Positions 43,421 through 54,527 of a stretch of 64,000 bases of DNA are shown in pieces. The DNA is from Candidatus Falkowbacteria bacterium. Its GTDB lineage: Bacteria; Patescibacteriota; Patescibacteriia; Patescibacteriales; Patescibacteriaceae. Position 1 is the stretch's first letter. Each line of letters opens with the position of its first letter. Under the pieces are notes generated by a model that saw only the letters and a list, made by a program, of their open reading frames with translations, made no database searches and was not told the DNA's origin. The DNA is taken from positions 744,001 through 808,000 of the forward strand of contig CP065010.1 in the NCBI GenBank assembly GCA_016699775.1, given 5' to 3'. The position numbers and the translations under genes are program-made.

Positions 43421-44728
43421 CTATGAAGTGATTTTTAGACTTCGCAGAACCAACTCAAAAATATTCTTATAATTCAAAACTCGGTTATTACCAAGATTAT
43501 ACGTCACAATAAAAATATAGGATTTATCTTTATTTGTGATATAAGCGGTTAATCCATCTGGGGTACGAACACCATCCCATTCTTGGTTAGTTACTAGCTG
43601 AGAAATTGGAATATTCTCAACATTAAAAGTTTTTTTATACCAGCTAATAATATCCTCTTGATCAGTATTTGGTTGTACTAATAATTGAATAAATTGTTGG
43701 TCTGAGGCAGTCATAATCACAGAATCTTCAGTTGAGGCGATTTTTGTATCCCAGCTACCTGGGTATAAAATATTTAAATTAAAAGTAGAATTACGATACT
43801 CTTTTAAACTTTCATTTTCAGAAATCTTTCCCTCACCAGTAGGGTTATAACCATTATTAACTTCTGATAAATCTTCATAACTGTCTCCATCACTATCTGA
43901 AGCTTTACTATTGGTTCCCAAAGCAACTTCTTCTTGATTAGTTAAACCGTCCTGATCGTCATCAGTACCTGGTAAAAATTCTCCGGAAACTTCCTCGGGG
44001 GAAATAGCATTTGACCAGATTTCTTCTGAAACTTTCCATTGTCCTTCCTGCAATACAAACTCTACTTTTCCACTTTCTCTTTTATTTGTTCTTTGAACAG
44101 ATAGAGTTGCCGTATTGGCGGTGCTTGTCTCAGTAATATCCTCGGTACCATCAAGAGCCGGGGAGTTTTTTTCTTTTAACATCATTAAAAGATTAGAAGT
44201 TTCATTGGCTAACTCAAGCTGTTCTTTTTCATTCTTCACAGTTTCATATTTCGTACCAGTGGCATACTTAGAATAGATTGCCAAATAATTATCTGCTGAA
44301 GTAGCTGAAGCTAGTTCAGTTCTAAATGTAATATACACTTGTTTAGCGGAACTTATTGGAACTGAATCAGTATCTTGATCTGTTGGAGTCATATTTTCTG
44401 AATCAACCTTTGGCAGTAAATCTTGAGGAATTTCCGCTGGCACAACTTGTTTACTTCCAAAAATGCCATTTAGAAAATTAGGTCTAAGCCAGTACATATA
44501 TAAACCACCTCCCAGGAGAATTAAAAGAAGAATACTCACTCCCAAAACCCAAGTTCCAGGAATAGAGGTTTGTTTACGAACTGTATGATTGCTTTTACGA
44601 AAATTATCTGGCATGTAATAAATTTCCGTATTATTAACATTAGCCTCAGCGGTTTCTTTTGGTAAAGGAGGGGGTGTAGAAGGAGGAGTATTTTCTTCAA
44701 CAGCGTGTAATTGATTTTCATTAAACAT
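43421..44728 (-). CDS. Membrane-anchored protein with thrombospondin type 3 repeat and PsbP-like domain
   Basis: 435 residues: a cytoplasmic Pro-rich start (TPPSTPPPLPK), one membrane helix (WVLGVSILLLILLGGGLYMYW), a helical/beta middle, calcium-binding TSP3-type motifs (DDDQDGLTNQEEVALGTNS, DSDGDSYEDLSEV) and a C-terminal PsbP-like domain (STFNLNILYPGSWDTKI). The Asp-rich repeats bind Ca2+ in known relatives. It lies at the downstream end of the giant surface-protein genes and may be part of the same surface assembly. Confidence 0.82.
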   Translation of the reverse strand: MFNENQLHAVEENTPPSTPPPLPKETAEANVNNTEIYYMPDNFRKSNHTVRKQTSIPGTWVLGVSILLLILLGGGLYMYWLRPNFLNGIFGSKQVVPAEIPQDLLPKVDSENMTPTDQDTDSVPISSAKQVYITFRTELASATSADNYLAIYSKYATGTKYETVKNEKEQLELANETSNLLMMLKEKNSPALDGTEDITETSTANTATLSVQRTNKRESGKVEFVLQEGQWKVSEEIWSNAISPEEVSGEFLPGTDDDQDGLTNQEEVALGTNSKASDSDGDSYEDLSEVNNGYNPTGEGKISENESLKEYRNSTFNLNILYPGSWDTKIASTEDSVIMTASDQQFIQLLVQPNTDQEDIISWYKKTFNVENIPISQLVTNQEWDGVRTPDGLTAYITNKDKSYIFIVTYNLGNNRVLNYKNIFELVLRSLKITS

Positions 44729-44742
44729 ACATCAAGATTAAA

Positions 44743-45207
44743 TTATTTATTAGGAGATAAATTAGTAGGGGTAGGTGGCCATGGTGCTTTTGGAGATGGG
44801 TCAAGAGGATTAGTACGATTTTTTATTTCCTCACCATCAATAACACTATCTCCATCTGAATCAGCTTCTAAAGGTTTTGTCTGATATACCTTAGCCTCCT
44901 CACCATCAGTTAAACCATCAGAATCCGAATCAATATTGTTATCAATGGAGTTTATGGTTTTTTCTTCTTGGTTATTTAAACCATCTCCATCAACATCATC
45001 AAGTGGGGTAGTTGTATTATCTGTATCTTTGGAAAACAAATTACTGAAAAATCCACCTTTGCTTGTACCAGAAGTTGTATCTGAAAGTCGGTAATTATAC
45101 CAAATAAAAAAACCAATCAAAATTACTAAAAATATACTCAAAACAATAATCCCTTTACGGGTTACTGAATCTTGATCATTTTGAAAGTTACTATTTGGAA
45201 AAGGCAT
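44743..45207 (-). CDS. Small membrane-anchored TSP3-repeat protein
   Basis: 154 residues with one membrane helix (GIIVLSIFLVILIGFFIWY) and then almost only Asp-rich calcium-binding repeats: DVDGDGLNNQEEKTINS, DSDSDGLTDGEEAKVYQ, DSDGDSVIDGEEIKNRT, ending in a Pro-rich tail. It resembles the repeat part of the next gene, 15 bases downstream. Likely a Ca2+-stiffened stalk on the cell surface (inference). Confidence 0.85.
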   Translation of the reverse strand: MPFPNSNFQNDQDSVTRKGIIVLSIFLVILIGFFIWYNYRLSDTTSGTSKGGFFSNLFSKDTDNTTTPLDDVDGDGLNNQEEKTINSIDNNIDSDSDGLTDGEEAKVYQTKPLEADSDGDSVIDGEEIKNRTNPLDPSPKAPWPPTPTNLSPNK

Positions 45208-45233
45208 AATGGATACAATATTATTTAATAATT

Positions 45234-48200
45234 TTATCTAACTATAGTACTAATTGAATTAGACTCATTACTCATTTGATTATTTGCCTTTTTAGCAATG
45301 ATCTTAAATTGGTAGTTTTCACCAATAATCAAATTCTGAACTTTATAATTTAAAAGCGAACTTCCAACTTCAATCGTCTGTGGAGGCAAATTAGATCCTT
45401 CATAATTATATTTTATAGTATAGCCTTGAGCGCCAATAAAGGGCAACCATTTAAGTCTAACACCAGTTCTTCCATCCCCCCGTTCAACTACAGCTGAGAT
45501 TAAATAAGGGTCATTTGGTTTAACAGTAACTGACGAAGAGTAAGGGCTGGCATTTCCATATAAATCAACAGATTTAACAACTAGATAATATGTTCCATTA
45601 TTATCTAATCCAGTGAAAGTAGTATTCGGCTGATTTGGACCAGGGAACAGTTCTCACTGGCTGACTAATTGGATAATTTGTGCTTGGTGGGGCTTCCACG
45701 CCTAGATACGCCATATAGCTTGTTGCTTCAGGCACCTGATCCCAGAACAAAGTGATTCTTTGGTCTGCACCGCTACCAAGGATTCGTGGAGGAATTGGTG
45801 GCGTTGTATCGGTTGGTCGTAATCTTAACTCATTTGATAAAACAGTTTCTTGATTTTTATCAGTTAAAGCAGTGACCGCAAAATAATAACTCAAACCATT
45901 AACTAATCCAGAAATTGTCTTTGTAACTGTAGTACCTGTGCCCGTCGCCTCAACATTAGATGTGTAATGACCTGGTCTTAAACCATAGTAGACTTTATAT
46001 TTAGCAGCTAACCGAGTAGCATTCCAGCTTAATGTTACTTGACCACCAATGGCGTCTACGGTTCCAGTGATTGTTGGTACATCAGCAACTTGTTCTCTAA
46101 AGAAGAAAAATTCCTTTAAGACTTCGGGCAAGCAACTACCAACAATGTTTGTACAATCACGATCAGTTCGACAGCTCTTTCCAGAATTTGCACCAGACAT
46201 ACAAATTCGACGACTTGTTGGTCCAATTAATGGATCTTCTTGCAAAGCTGGTAAGTCATCACTGGTACCAATACCTTGTTTATCGCGACAATAATAAAAT
46301 TCTATTCCCGTAGTATCATCTTTCCATGGCCATGGATATCCAGGAAGAGCAAAATATACCGGCCATGGATTCTCACACAAGAATAAGCGAAGTCGAGACA
46401 CACCTGCTACAACTTTCCCAGTAGTAGAACCGATTGTATCAACTGTAATAGTAGAGCTGGCCTTACCAAGGGTCTGAGCATCTTTAGCATTTCCAGCAGT
46501 TGCCAAGGCAATTGTTGGATCACCTTGTTCAACTACTTGAGCAATATTATTATTTTCTGAATTCCAACCCCAATCCCAATTATAAACTATAGGAATTGGT
46601 TGGATTGTTTGTCCATTACGATTCTTAGGAGCAGCATTTAAATATATTTCCTGACCAGTTTTTTGGAATAAGTGAAAATTTGGAGAAACTTGAACCGAGT
46701 CAAGTGAACAAATTTCGGTACTGGCTGTAAATTTCCAAATTTCTGCATTCTTAAACTGAGTATTATTAAAAATATTTGGAACTCTCGTACCCCGCACTAC
46801 CCCAACCATACCAACGTTACTTATACTGGTGATATGTTCATTATAAAAATCTTTTGGTCTAATATTACCAACCCCTAAAGCTGGATCACCCTTTAGGACC
46901 ACATAATATGTAATTCCAGAATCTAGTGGTCGTGTTAAACGAAAACTCATTTTAGATTTCATGTTAGCAACTTCTGATCCTATTGGACTACCATTAACAA
47001 TACAAAAATTACTAAAATCAGCAAAAGCCGGACGTGATAATAAGAAAGGGGCAATCTTAACTAATACTTTTTTAATAGGATGAAGGAAATTTGCTAAACG
47101 ACCAGTTGGAGGTGATGAAGCAACAAGGTCATGGGTAACCACTTGGACAAGAGTCATTCCCATAGTCACCAATAATTTGAACATTTCGATCTTCACTAAA
47201 GCTCGCAATATCCATTTTTTGATCAAAGACAGCCTCAATAGCAGCATTACGACAAACATTAGTCGCACCAATTGCTGGCAAATGTTGTTCAACAGTTGGT
47301 CGAGCACTGCAACAACGAGCACCAGTTGTGCCACAACCTACCGTAAGCTGATCACCACACTCGCTATCCTTACTACAACCACAACATAATCCGCGTTCGC
47401 CTCCACTACATAATCCTTGGTTAGCAAGACAGCTTAAATTCGGATTAATATCTTTACATGAATCTGGCTCATTTCCGGTTGGTGGCTTGCAACAACAACG
47501 GCAAACAGGATCATTAGGAGTATCATCTAAACAGTTATATCCAGTTCTGCAACCTCCAATTAATAAACAAGATGGATCGTCAGCAGAAACAGCACAAGAC
47601 TGACCAGCCTCACCTTCTGACTCTCTTACGCAAGTACAACTTGTATCAGAGCAGATAAAACCTTCAGCACAAGCTGGACTTGAATTATTACAACTTCCAC
47701 TATTACTACAAGGGATCGGAGCTTCTACACAAGACAAGTCACAAGTATCTCGTGTTTGATAGGCACCAATCTTGTATATCTGGTCATCACAACTATTCGG
47801 ATAAACACCGGTACATTTATAAAATCCACAGAAATTTACTGGTTCCCCGCCGATAGTCTCAGTAACTATTTCTTGAGATTCCGCTAAACCAACACATTTA
47901 TTTGCAGAAGTTCTACCATCAACACAACAGGCACCATGTTTTGAACACTCCGCCGGATCAGTGATTGATTCACAATCAACACATCGACCACGTGGATCAA
48001 CACTGGCATCACAAATCTTTCCCTGAGATTTTGCACAATTACATTTTGCATCATTCACTTCTTGATCTTCGCCAACCACACAACCAGAACAGAAACCAAG
48101 TCGTGGTCCAGATCCACAAGAACCATCACATAATAATCCATCACAACAATCTTCTTGAGCATTATCAATACGACAACAACATTCACAGGTTCCAGTATCT

Positions 48201-51200
48201 AGTTTTTTGCATTGATTATCTGGATAGCAGGTTGATCCGGTTGAACAAACAGCATTACCAACCGCACAAACTCCCCGATCGCCATTCATTTTACAAGTCT
48301 GATTATTTCCACAAATTGAACAAGGTCCATTAATAGAATATTTATCTATACAGAAATCACCACTACCTTGCACCCAGCCAGCCGGACAAGAAATCTGCCA
48401 ACTAATATGCCAGCGTGGTTCATCATTAAATAATGCACAATAGCCTTCAACTGGATCACCGTCTGGATTGTTATTTATACGAATTATTTTTGGAGTCTCT
48501 GGAGGTCGTGGATTATCTTTCAAATCTTTGGCCTTACAAGAACTGGTTAAGGTTGCAGTTTTAACACATCGATTTAATGTTTGATTATATTCACAAGTAT
48601 TATTTTCACAACCAGGCAAGTCATCACAGTAAGCATTACCACATATTTGTCCGGTCGCAATCGGCTCCCCAGTCCCACCAGAAGGAGAACACTTTCCAGG
48701 TGAATTTGGACAAAAATAACCTTCAATACATTGGTTATATGTATATCAGGAACATGAGGCTACACAAGTGGTATTGCCATTATTATCAGGAATACAAGGG
48801 TTGGTACAACATTTACCATCTCCACATCTATGTTGACCAGCGACACGACATAAGGCACATTTATTTGGCTCAAGTTCATCACAACCACCACCAGCACAGC
48901 AGATCGAACCACATTGTACTTGACCAGTGCCACAAGACAAAGTTGCATAACCGGTAGAGAACTGCCATTCATACACGCTGGTGGCTACTGACCCATAACA
49001 TTCAGAAGCATTAGCTTTACATCTTCCAGCTTCTGGCAAACCAGCAGCACAGCAAGTTTCTGTTCCACCGCAGTCTTCATTTCTTGTACAAAGACCAACA
49101 GAAAAATTTAAACTATTACTTACTTGTGTAGGTGAGCCTGCTTCAATACGAACAGGACCAGAATTTGCGTTTTGCGGTACAGTGGTTACTACTTTCCAAG
49201 TGCCAGATCGATCAATCTCCCAAAATGTTATGTTATCTTCACTTTGAACTTGATTATTATAAAATCTCACAGCACTGTTTCTATCCTTTGTTTTAAAATA
49301 TTCTCCCCAAAAAGTAACTGTGCTATTTTTCTGACCAAGTGAAGGGTCAATTCGACAAACACCAGGATTAGGTGATCCGGCAGTTACTTCAAATGTTTGC
49401 GTTCCACTATTTACTGGCGCAGAGCCAGCTTTTTCTAAGGTAATTACATAATCCCCAAGAGGAATTGGGTTTGGGACTTTTACAATTATTTGTCTATCTG
49501 ACCAAACACTCTCGGCACAGACTTGAGGAAAATCATAGTCCGCTTCTGGTCCCGTAACATCACCAAACCGAATTTTACTATTTCCTTTTGATGAACCAAA
49601 ACCAGAACCACGAATTGTTACATACTGACCAATTGGTCCTCGGGCTGGCTCAATTGAACCAATTTCAGGACCAACAAATGGTTCAGCTTTTTTTGTAAAA
49701 TCTAAAAAGTTACTATATACTCCGGATTCTAATACATACGTCGTTGTTTTTCCAGTTTGCAAATTTGGCACCTTAGCGGTTCCTCTTTTTGGTTCAATGA
49801 AAGTTGAATCAGTGGCTGCAACATGTGATAGAAGGTTTCCAAAATAAGCTTCTGATAAATTCAACTTTACACCGAAATAATTAATTACATCGCCTTGCTT
49901 TCCCAAATCTGGATCAATCTCACACAAACCTGGTCGATCAATGGAGTTTTTCTTGAAAAGATTAATCATAGGTCCATACAAGTCATCACTTCGATCTCGG
50001 GTCTGACTCGCAGACTCAACGGTGATCCCGCCGTCAATGGCACCAGCGGGGACAACGGCAATAATTTGTTTGTTTGTCCAAACATTGGTATCACACCGAG
50101 TATTTCCAAGAATGGTGTCATCAGCTAAAACAGCTTGAACTTCAGTATCATCGCTACCAGTAAAAAATACTTTACCGCGATCTGTCCCAAATCCGCTTCC
50201 GGAAATAGTAATAAAATTACCTGCACTTCCATTTGGTGTTCCAACATCACAGAAATTTCCCTCACCACAATCATCATTTACAGTCTCAACGGTACAGGAA
50301 ATATCAAAATCATTTGAGCAAAAGCCACCTAAAGGAGTAATTGAATCTATTCTTGGCTTACTTTGACATAAGCAACAACTTGAAGTTCCCGGATCAAAGC
50401 CAGCATCTTCACAAGACAGTTGTGTCGATCCCGTAGCAGAGCAGGAATTTGAAGAGCAGAGTTCATCACTACATTGTCCATCAGGATCATTTCTATCCAT
50501 CGCACAAGCTTGTCCATTACAAGCTAAACAACTTCCACCGCAGTCAGTAGCTTCCTCGTCACCATCCTGTCTTCCATTACAACAATGACCAGCTGAGACA
50601 CGAACCCGTTTTTGAGCAGAAGCTTGGTTTGAAGCAAAGTCATAAACAGTTGCTTTTAATTCAATATTTTGACCAACGGTAAAAGCTTCGCCATTCCAAA
50701 TTGCTGAAGCATTAAACGGAGATAAAGGCGGAGGTTCATTTAATTCACTTCTAACCAATGAGCCTTCAACATAAAAATCCATTAATCGAAGCCCATAATC
50801 ATCAATCGCACTGCCACTTAAAGTATTATTTGGGGCGACACACACTTGCTCACTTACGATATTAATACGTGGCTTATCTATATCTACATAATTTCCAGTG
50901 GTAAATGAAATGGAACAAGGCGCTCCCGTACAATCTAGATTTTTACCACTATTACTTATAATATTTCCATTAACAGCTTTAACAGAAATATTGGTCGTCG
51001 ATGGCAAACAATGCAAAGTTGCATGTGGTGGAGGACAAAGAGCATCAGGTACAAATTCAATATATTTACCATTAATAGTTCGAGTACCAGGAATTGGTGT
51101 ATTCGTCGTATCTTGAACGGTAAAAGTTGCATCAGTAACCGAGGCAGCGCGAATTGGCTCGTTAAATTTATAAGTAATAACTGTATTACGAGGCAAGTTA

Positions 51201-51733
51201 GTCATCCGATTAACCGGGATCGTATTCCTTACCGTAAAAGGTGTGCTACCAAAAATACTACATGAAGTTCCGAAAACACAAACACCACTACAACAAACTT
51301 CACCAGCAATACAAGAAGGGTTACAAACTCCCCCGCCGCCTCCGCCTCCACTACCACCGGTTGCGCTTAAGAGTCGAGTTATTATAAAACTCGCAATACC
51401 AAAAGCTGATAAAATAATAGCTAAACCAATAGTGGCATTAATAAGAAGTTTTTTGGCTGTAGCGATTTTCTCTTCATTGCCACCTGAATTCATCCAAAGG
51501 AAACCAGCATAAAGCAACAAACAAACAGCAATAATTCCTAGAAACCCAAGACCAATTCGAATTACTTTAGCGACAGTAACTCGTGGGTCTTGATCCGACA
51601 GACCAATTTGACCTGCAAAATTTAGTCCAAGATCTACTTGCGCTTTAACAACCGGGGCTTTTGCAAACCAAAGACCAACTACTAATACAGTAGCCAGAAA
51701 AATCTTGGTTGATGTAGTTTTATTCAAGATCAT
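45234..51733 (-). CDS. Giant VirB2/TrbC-like pilin fusion surface protein A (one stop and two frame breaks)
   Basis: Reconstructed at about 2,160 residues. The N-terminal signal (IFLATVLVVGLWFAKAPVVK, cleaved near AQV) is followed by a TrbC/VirB2-like two-helix unit (DPRVTVAKVIRIGLGFLGII; AGFLWMNSGGNEEKI; IGLAIILSAFGIASFIITRL), a poly-glycine linker, SbsA/Big_5-type Ig (NTVITYKFNEPIRAA), IPT/TIG repeats (ISGSGFGTDRGKVFFTG; IRGSGFGSSKGNSKIRF), many Cys-rich stretches, and C-terminal fibronectin-type modules (GQVTLSWNATRLAAKYKVYY). The first frame ends at a TGA (48746-48748) but continues in the same frame (YTYNQCIEGYFCPNSPGKCS). One-base breaks follow near 47135 and 45640, each at CCC. The start overlaps the end of gene B by 14 bases. 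Confidence 0.8.
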
Positions 51734-54452
51734 AACAATTTCCCCGAGGGTTTAAGGTAGAAGTTGGATACAAGACTCCTCCACTATTTCGGCAACAAGA
51801 AGGATTTGAAGAATTTGGAGTGCAGGTTGGTCCAGCTGAAGGCTTATAACAATTTTGGTAAATATCTTTTACACCAGAGCCAACCTGGGCTCGGTAAAGA
51901 GTTGAATCATTAAATGTTCCATGATACAAGATTGCCTTTGTTTGGTCTGGCACACCATCCAGAGGATCAATATCTCTATTCTCTTTCTGAATCCAGTAAC
52001 CAATCGGATCGCTGGCCATACTCCATAGATTAATTAAATGATGATTAATTGTTTCTATGCCATTATTTATGTTCACACTACCCGTTGACAAACTAGAAGA
52101 AAGCATTAATTTTGAAAATATAATACTAATAGCTGTAGAAACTCCAACCCCTCTCTGATTATTGACAACATCAAGCCCGTCAACCGGTATAATTTCTGGG
52201 GTAGTTAAGTCAAGACGTTCGCTGATCCAAAATGACCATTCATAATTATCACCTCGGTTATCATTATCTTCAATAGAGAGATTTTCATTCCAAGTACTGG
52301 CTTTACCTTGAGGATTATCATTACGGTTACCATCTAACGAGTTATTAGAGGCATCAACAATTCCGTTCAAAGCACTTGCCACCGGGGAATTTTTATTTTC
52401 AGCATTTTGACAGACATTACTGATACAAGAAGTATAGCCAGGCATTATACAATCTGTATTAGAAGCACAAGGAGTCAAAGAAGCTGCCTCAACTTGAACT
52501 TTTAAGTGGCTATTTTTTGGTAAACAGTAGATACTTTCACCACAACCGTTGACACCACATTTAAAATCAGAAATAAATTCAGCTGTTTTATATTGATTTG
52601 AGACTAAAAACGTTCCAGCCAGTTGATCACCAACACATAGTCTATTACTACATTTATATGAAAGACAATTTTTATCTTCTGTACAACTGCCTCCATTTGG
52701 CAGAGCTCCGGTAGCCGCATTAATAATTCGTAACTTGTCAGCGACATCTGTACTTGAACCACTAATTGTCAAAGGATTAATTGCTTCATTAAAATTAATT
52801 TGAATAACAGTATTCATTGGATGATCTTTTTTACCATTAATCGTATAAATATTTGTTAAATCTGCGCCACCACTAAATGCCGTGACGTTTAAAGCTAATT
52901 GATTAGATGCTGAAAGACCTAAAAGATTGCCTGCTGTGCCAGCTACTTTTGCTTTGAAGGTTACAACATTTCCATCTGAGGTAGCAGTTACTTCAGGATG
53001 AGAACTATCAATTGAATTAATTGAATTTTTAATTGAAGTAGCAGTCGCTACATTATTTAAGCCAACAGCGATTTGATTAACGTTTGGATTTGAAGCAACA
53101 AATGTGTATATTTTACTACCAATTGTTAATGTATCCGCCTTTATTCTTGAACGTGTTTCAACTTTCCAGCTATGACCCGCAGAATACTCAGGTTCTAGAA
53201 TTACACGTAAATTACATGAAGATAAATCAAAATAATTATTAATAATGGGCAAAGGATTAGGAGGATCGACAATTTCTTCCTGGCCATAATCTACACTAGC
53301 TTTTAAAATTCCACCTTCATCAACCAAACTAATTGTGACTGTTCCATCAGCGCATCGGTTAGTGCCTTCAACCCGGGCTTTAAGAGGTGTACTTGGAGGT
53401 GATAATCTTGTAATAGCAGCTGAGGCCGCTCGATAGACAGAGGGCTTTTCGTTAACAATAATTCTTCCTTCAGCAGCAATTGCAGGCGTGGTACTAGAGA
53501 GTGTATCAGCATCATCATCAGGTAGAGGGAAAATTCCTCCATTATTAATCTCAAGTATTTTTGGAGAACGTAAATCTAGAACATCATCCTTGACTGTAAA
53601 TGTCCAACGAAAACCATCAAGAGACGTAAAGGCTCGAGTGCCATTAGCTCTTTTTATGTCAACTGTTAAGTTTACTGTGTAGTTAGTATCATTATTCCCT
53701 TCACCTAAGTACCTTGGACCAGCTGGTTTAAAAATAAAAGTTTTATTATCAACTGAAGTAACAGTGACATCTTCAACAAACGGACCATTCAATTCAGAAG
53801 ACTTAAAAATTTTAACACTACGTGGAATAATTTTAGCAACCAGCGGTTCGCAAATTTCCAAATCACCAGAAGTAACCACTCTATCACAAATAGTTGCAGC
53901 TTTCATAGCTTCTCTAAAAGTCACAATTATTGTAGTGTTACGAGGAACATCTCTTTGAAAAGGTTCTGGATATACGCTCTTAATTATTCCATTGCCAATA
54001 CCACTAATACCACCCCCAGATCCCCCACCACCGCCACCGCCACCGCCACCGGTGGTTGCGCCAATGAGTTGACGTATAATAAAGGCAACAATACCAAATG
54101 ATGCTAAAATGATAATAAGGCCAATAACTCCATTTTTCAATAAAGCTTTAGCCTTACTAATTTTCTCTTCATTGCCTCCAGAGGTCATCCAGATAAAGCC
54201 TGCGTATATTATTATAGTAACAGCAATGATGCCAAGAAAACCCAGAAGTAATCGAATTACTTTGGCAATAGTTACACGTGGATCTTGCTCACCAAGACCA
54301 ACAATACTTTGAAATCTGGATTGGCTATAATTTGTTCCCCAAAGAAGATTTGGATCAACATTATTTCCTTGAGCCAAAACATCAGGAACCAACCCTACAA
54401 TTAAGAAGAGGGATAGAAGAAAAAGGAGCCAGCGTTTTTTTGAAGTTGACAT
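51720..54452 (-). CDS. Giant VirB2/TrbC-like pilin fusion surface protein B
   Basis: 910 residues, intact. Signal peptide (WLLFLLSLFLIVGLVPDVLA), then the same two-helix pilin-like unit as protein A (DPRVTIAKVIRLLLGFLGII; AGFIWMTSGGNEEKI; IGLIIILASFGIVAFIIRQL), a glycine-rich linker (GGGGGGGGGGSGGG), and a large ectodomain with Big_5-like Ig segments (VPRNTTIIVTFREAMKAAT; HPMNTVIQINFNEAINPL) and cysteine-rich insertions. Paralogous to the gene that follows, it heads the probable operon down to ftsA. VirB2-like units normally assemble into type IV secretion pili; here they may anchor or polymerise a giant adhesin. No VirB4-type ATPase is in the window. Confidence 0.85.
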   Translation of the reverse strand: MSTSKKRWLLFLLSLFLIVGLVPDVLAQGNNVDPNLLWGTNYSQSRFQSIVGLGEQDPRVTIAKVIRLLLGFLGIIAVTIIIYAGFIWMTSGGNEEKISKAKALLKNGVIGLIIILASFGIVAFIIRQLIGATTGGGGGGGGGGSGGGISGIGNGIIKSVYPEPFQRDVPRNTTIIVTFREAMKAATICDRVVTSGDLEICEPLVAKIIPRSVKIFKSSELNGPFVEDVTVTSVDNKTFIFKPAGPRYLGEGNNDTNYTVNLTVDIKRANGTRAFTSLDGFRWTFTVKDDVLDLRSPKILEINNGGIFPLPDDDADTLSSTTPAIAAEGRIIVNEKPSVYRAASAAITRLSPPSTPLKARVEGTNRCADGTVTISLVDEGGILKASVDYGQEEIVDPPNPLPIINNYFDLSSCNLRVILEPEYSAGHSWKVETRSRIKADTLTIGSKIYTFVASNPNVNQIAVGLNNVATATSIKNSINSIDSSHPEVTATSDGNVVTFKAKVAGTAGNLLGLSASNQLALNVTAFSGGADLTNIYTINGKKDHPMNTVIQINFNEAINPLTISGSSTDVADKLRIINAATGALPNGGSCTEDKNCLSYKCSNRLCVGDQLAGTFLVSNQYKTAEFISDFKCGVNGCGESIYCLPKNSHLKVQVEAASLTPCASNTDCIMPGYTSCISNVCQNAENKNSPVASALNGIVDASNNSLDGNRNDNPQGKASTWNENLSIEDNDNRGDNYEWSFWISERLDLTTPEIIPVDGLDVVNNQRGVGVSTAISIIFSKLMLSSSLSTGSVNINNGIETINHHLINLWSMASDPIGYWIQKENRDIDPLDGVPDQTKAILYHGTFNDSTLYRAQVGSGVKDIYQNCYKPSAGPTCTPNSSNPSCCRNSGGVLYPTSTLNPRGNCYDLE

Positions 54453-54468
54453 GAAGTATAATTATGAC

Positions 54469-54498
54469 TTGCCAAAATCTATCTTTTATAATCATAAT
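54469..54498 (+). promoter_or_regulatory. Possible relA promoter
   Basis: TTGCCA (54469-54474) and CATAAT (54493-54498) are 18 bases apart in the divergent region between surface protein B and relA. A second possible -10 (TATAAT) is too close to the -35. Confidence 0.35.
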
Positions 54499-54527
54499 AG
54501 CATATCAATACATCCATAGGCAATAAT

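Noticed and set aside
48746..48748. Alternative genetic code with TGA as a sense codon
   Set aside because: Several genes end in TGA at precise ATGA overlaps with the next gene (25703, 37204, 42997, 27066), and most frame problems are shifts, not TGA codons.
47965..48957. His/Asn-rich plus-strand frames
   Set aside because: They are the complement of Cys/Asp-rich codons in the giant surface gene and have no independent start signals.
51243..51512. Proline-rich plus-strand frame (PPPPPPPLPP)
   Set aside because: It is the antisense of the glycine-rich linker of surface protein A; long plus-strand frames across 45-54 kb are shadows of the minus-strand genes.
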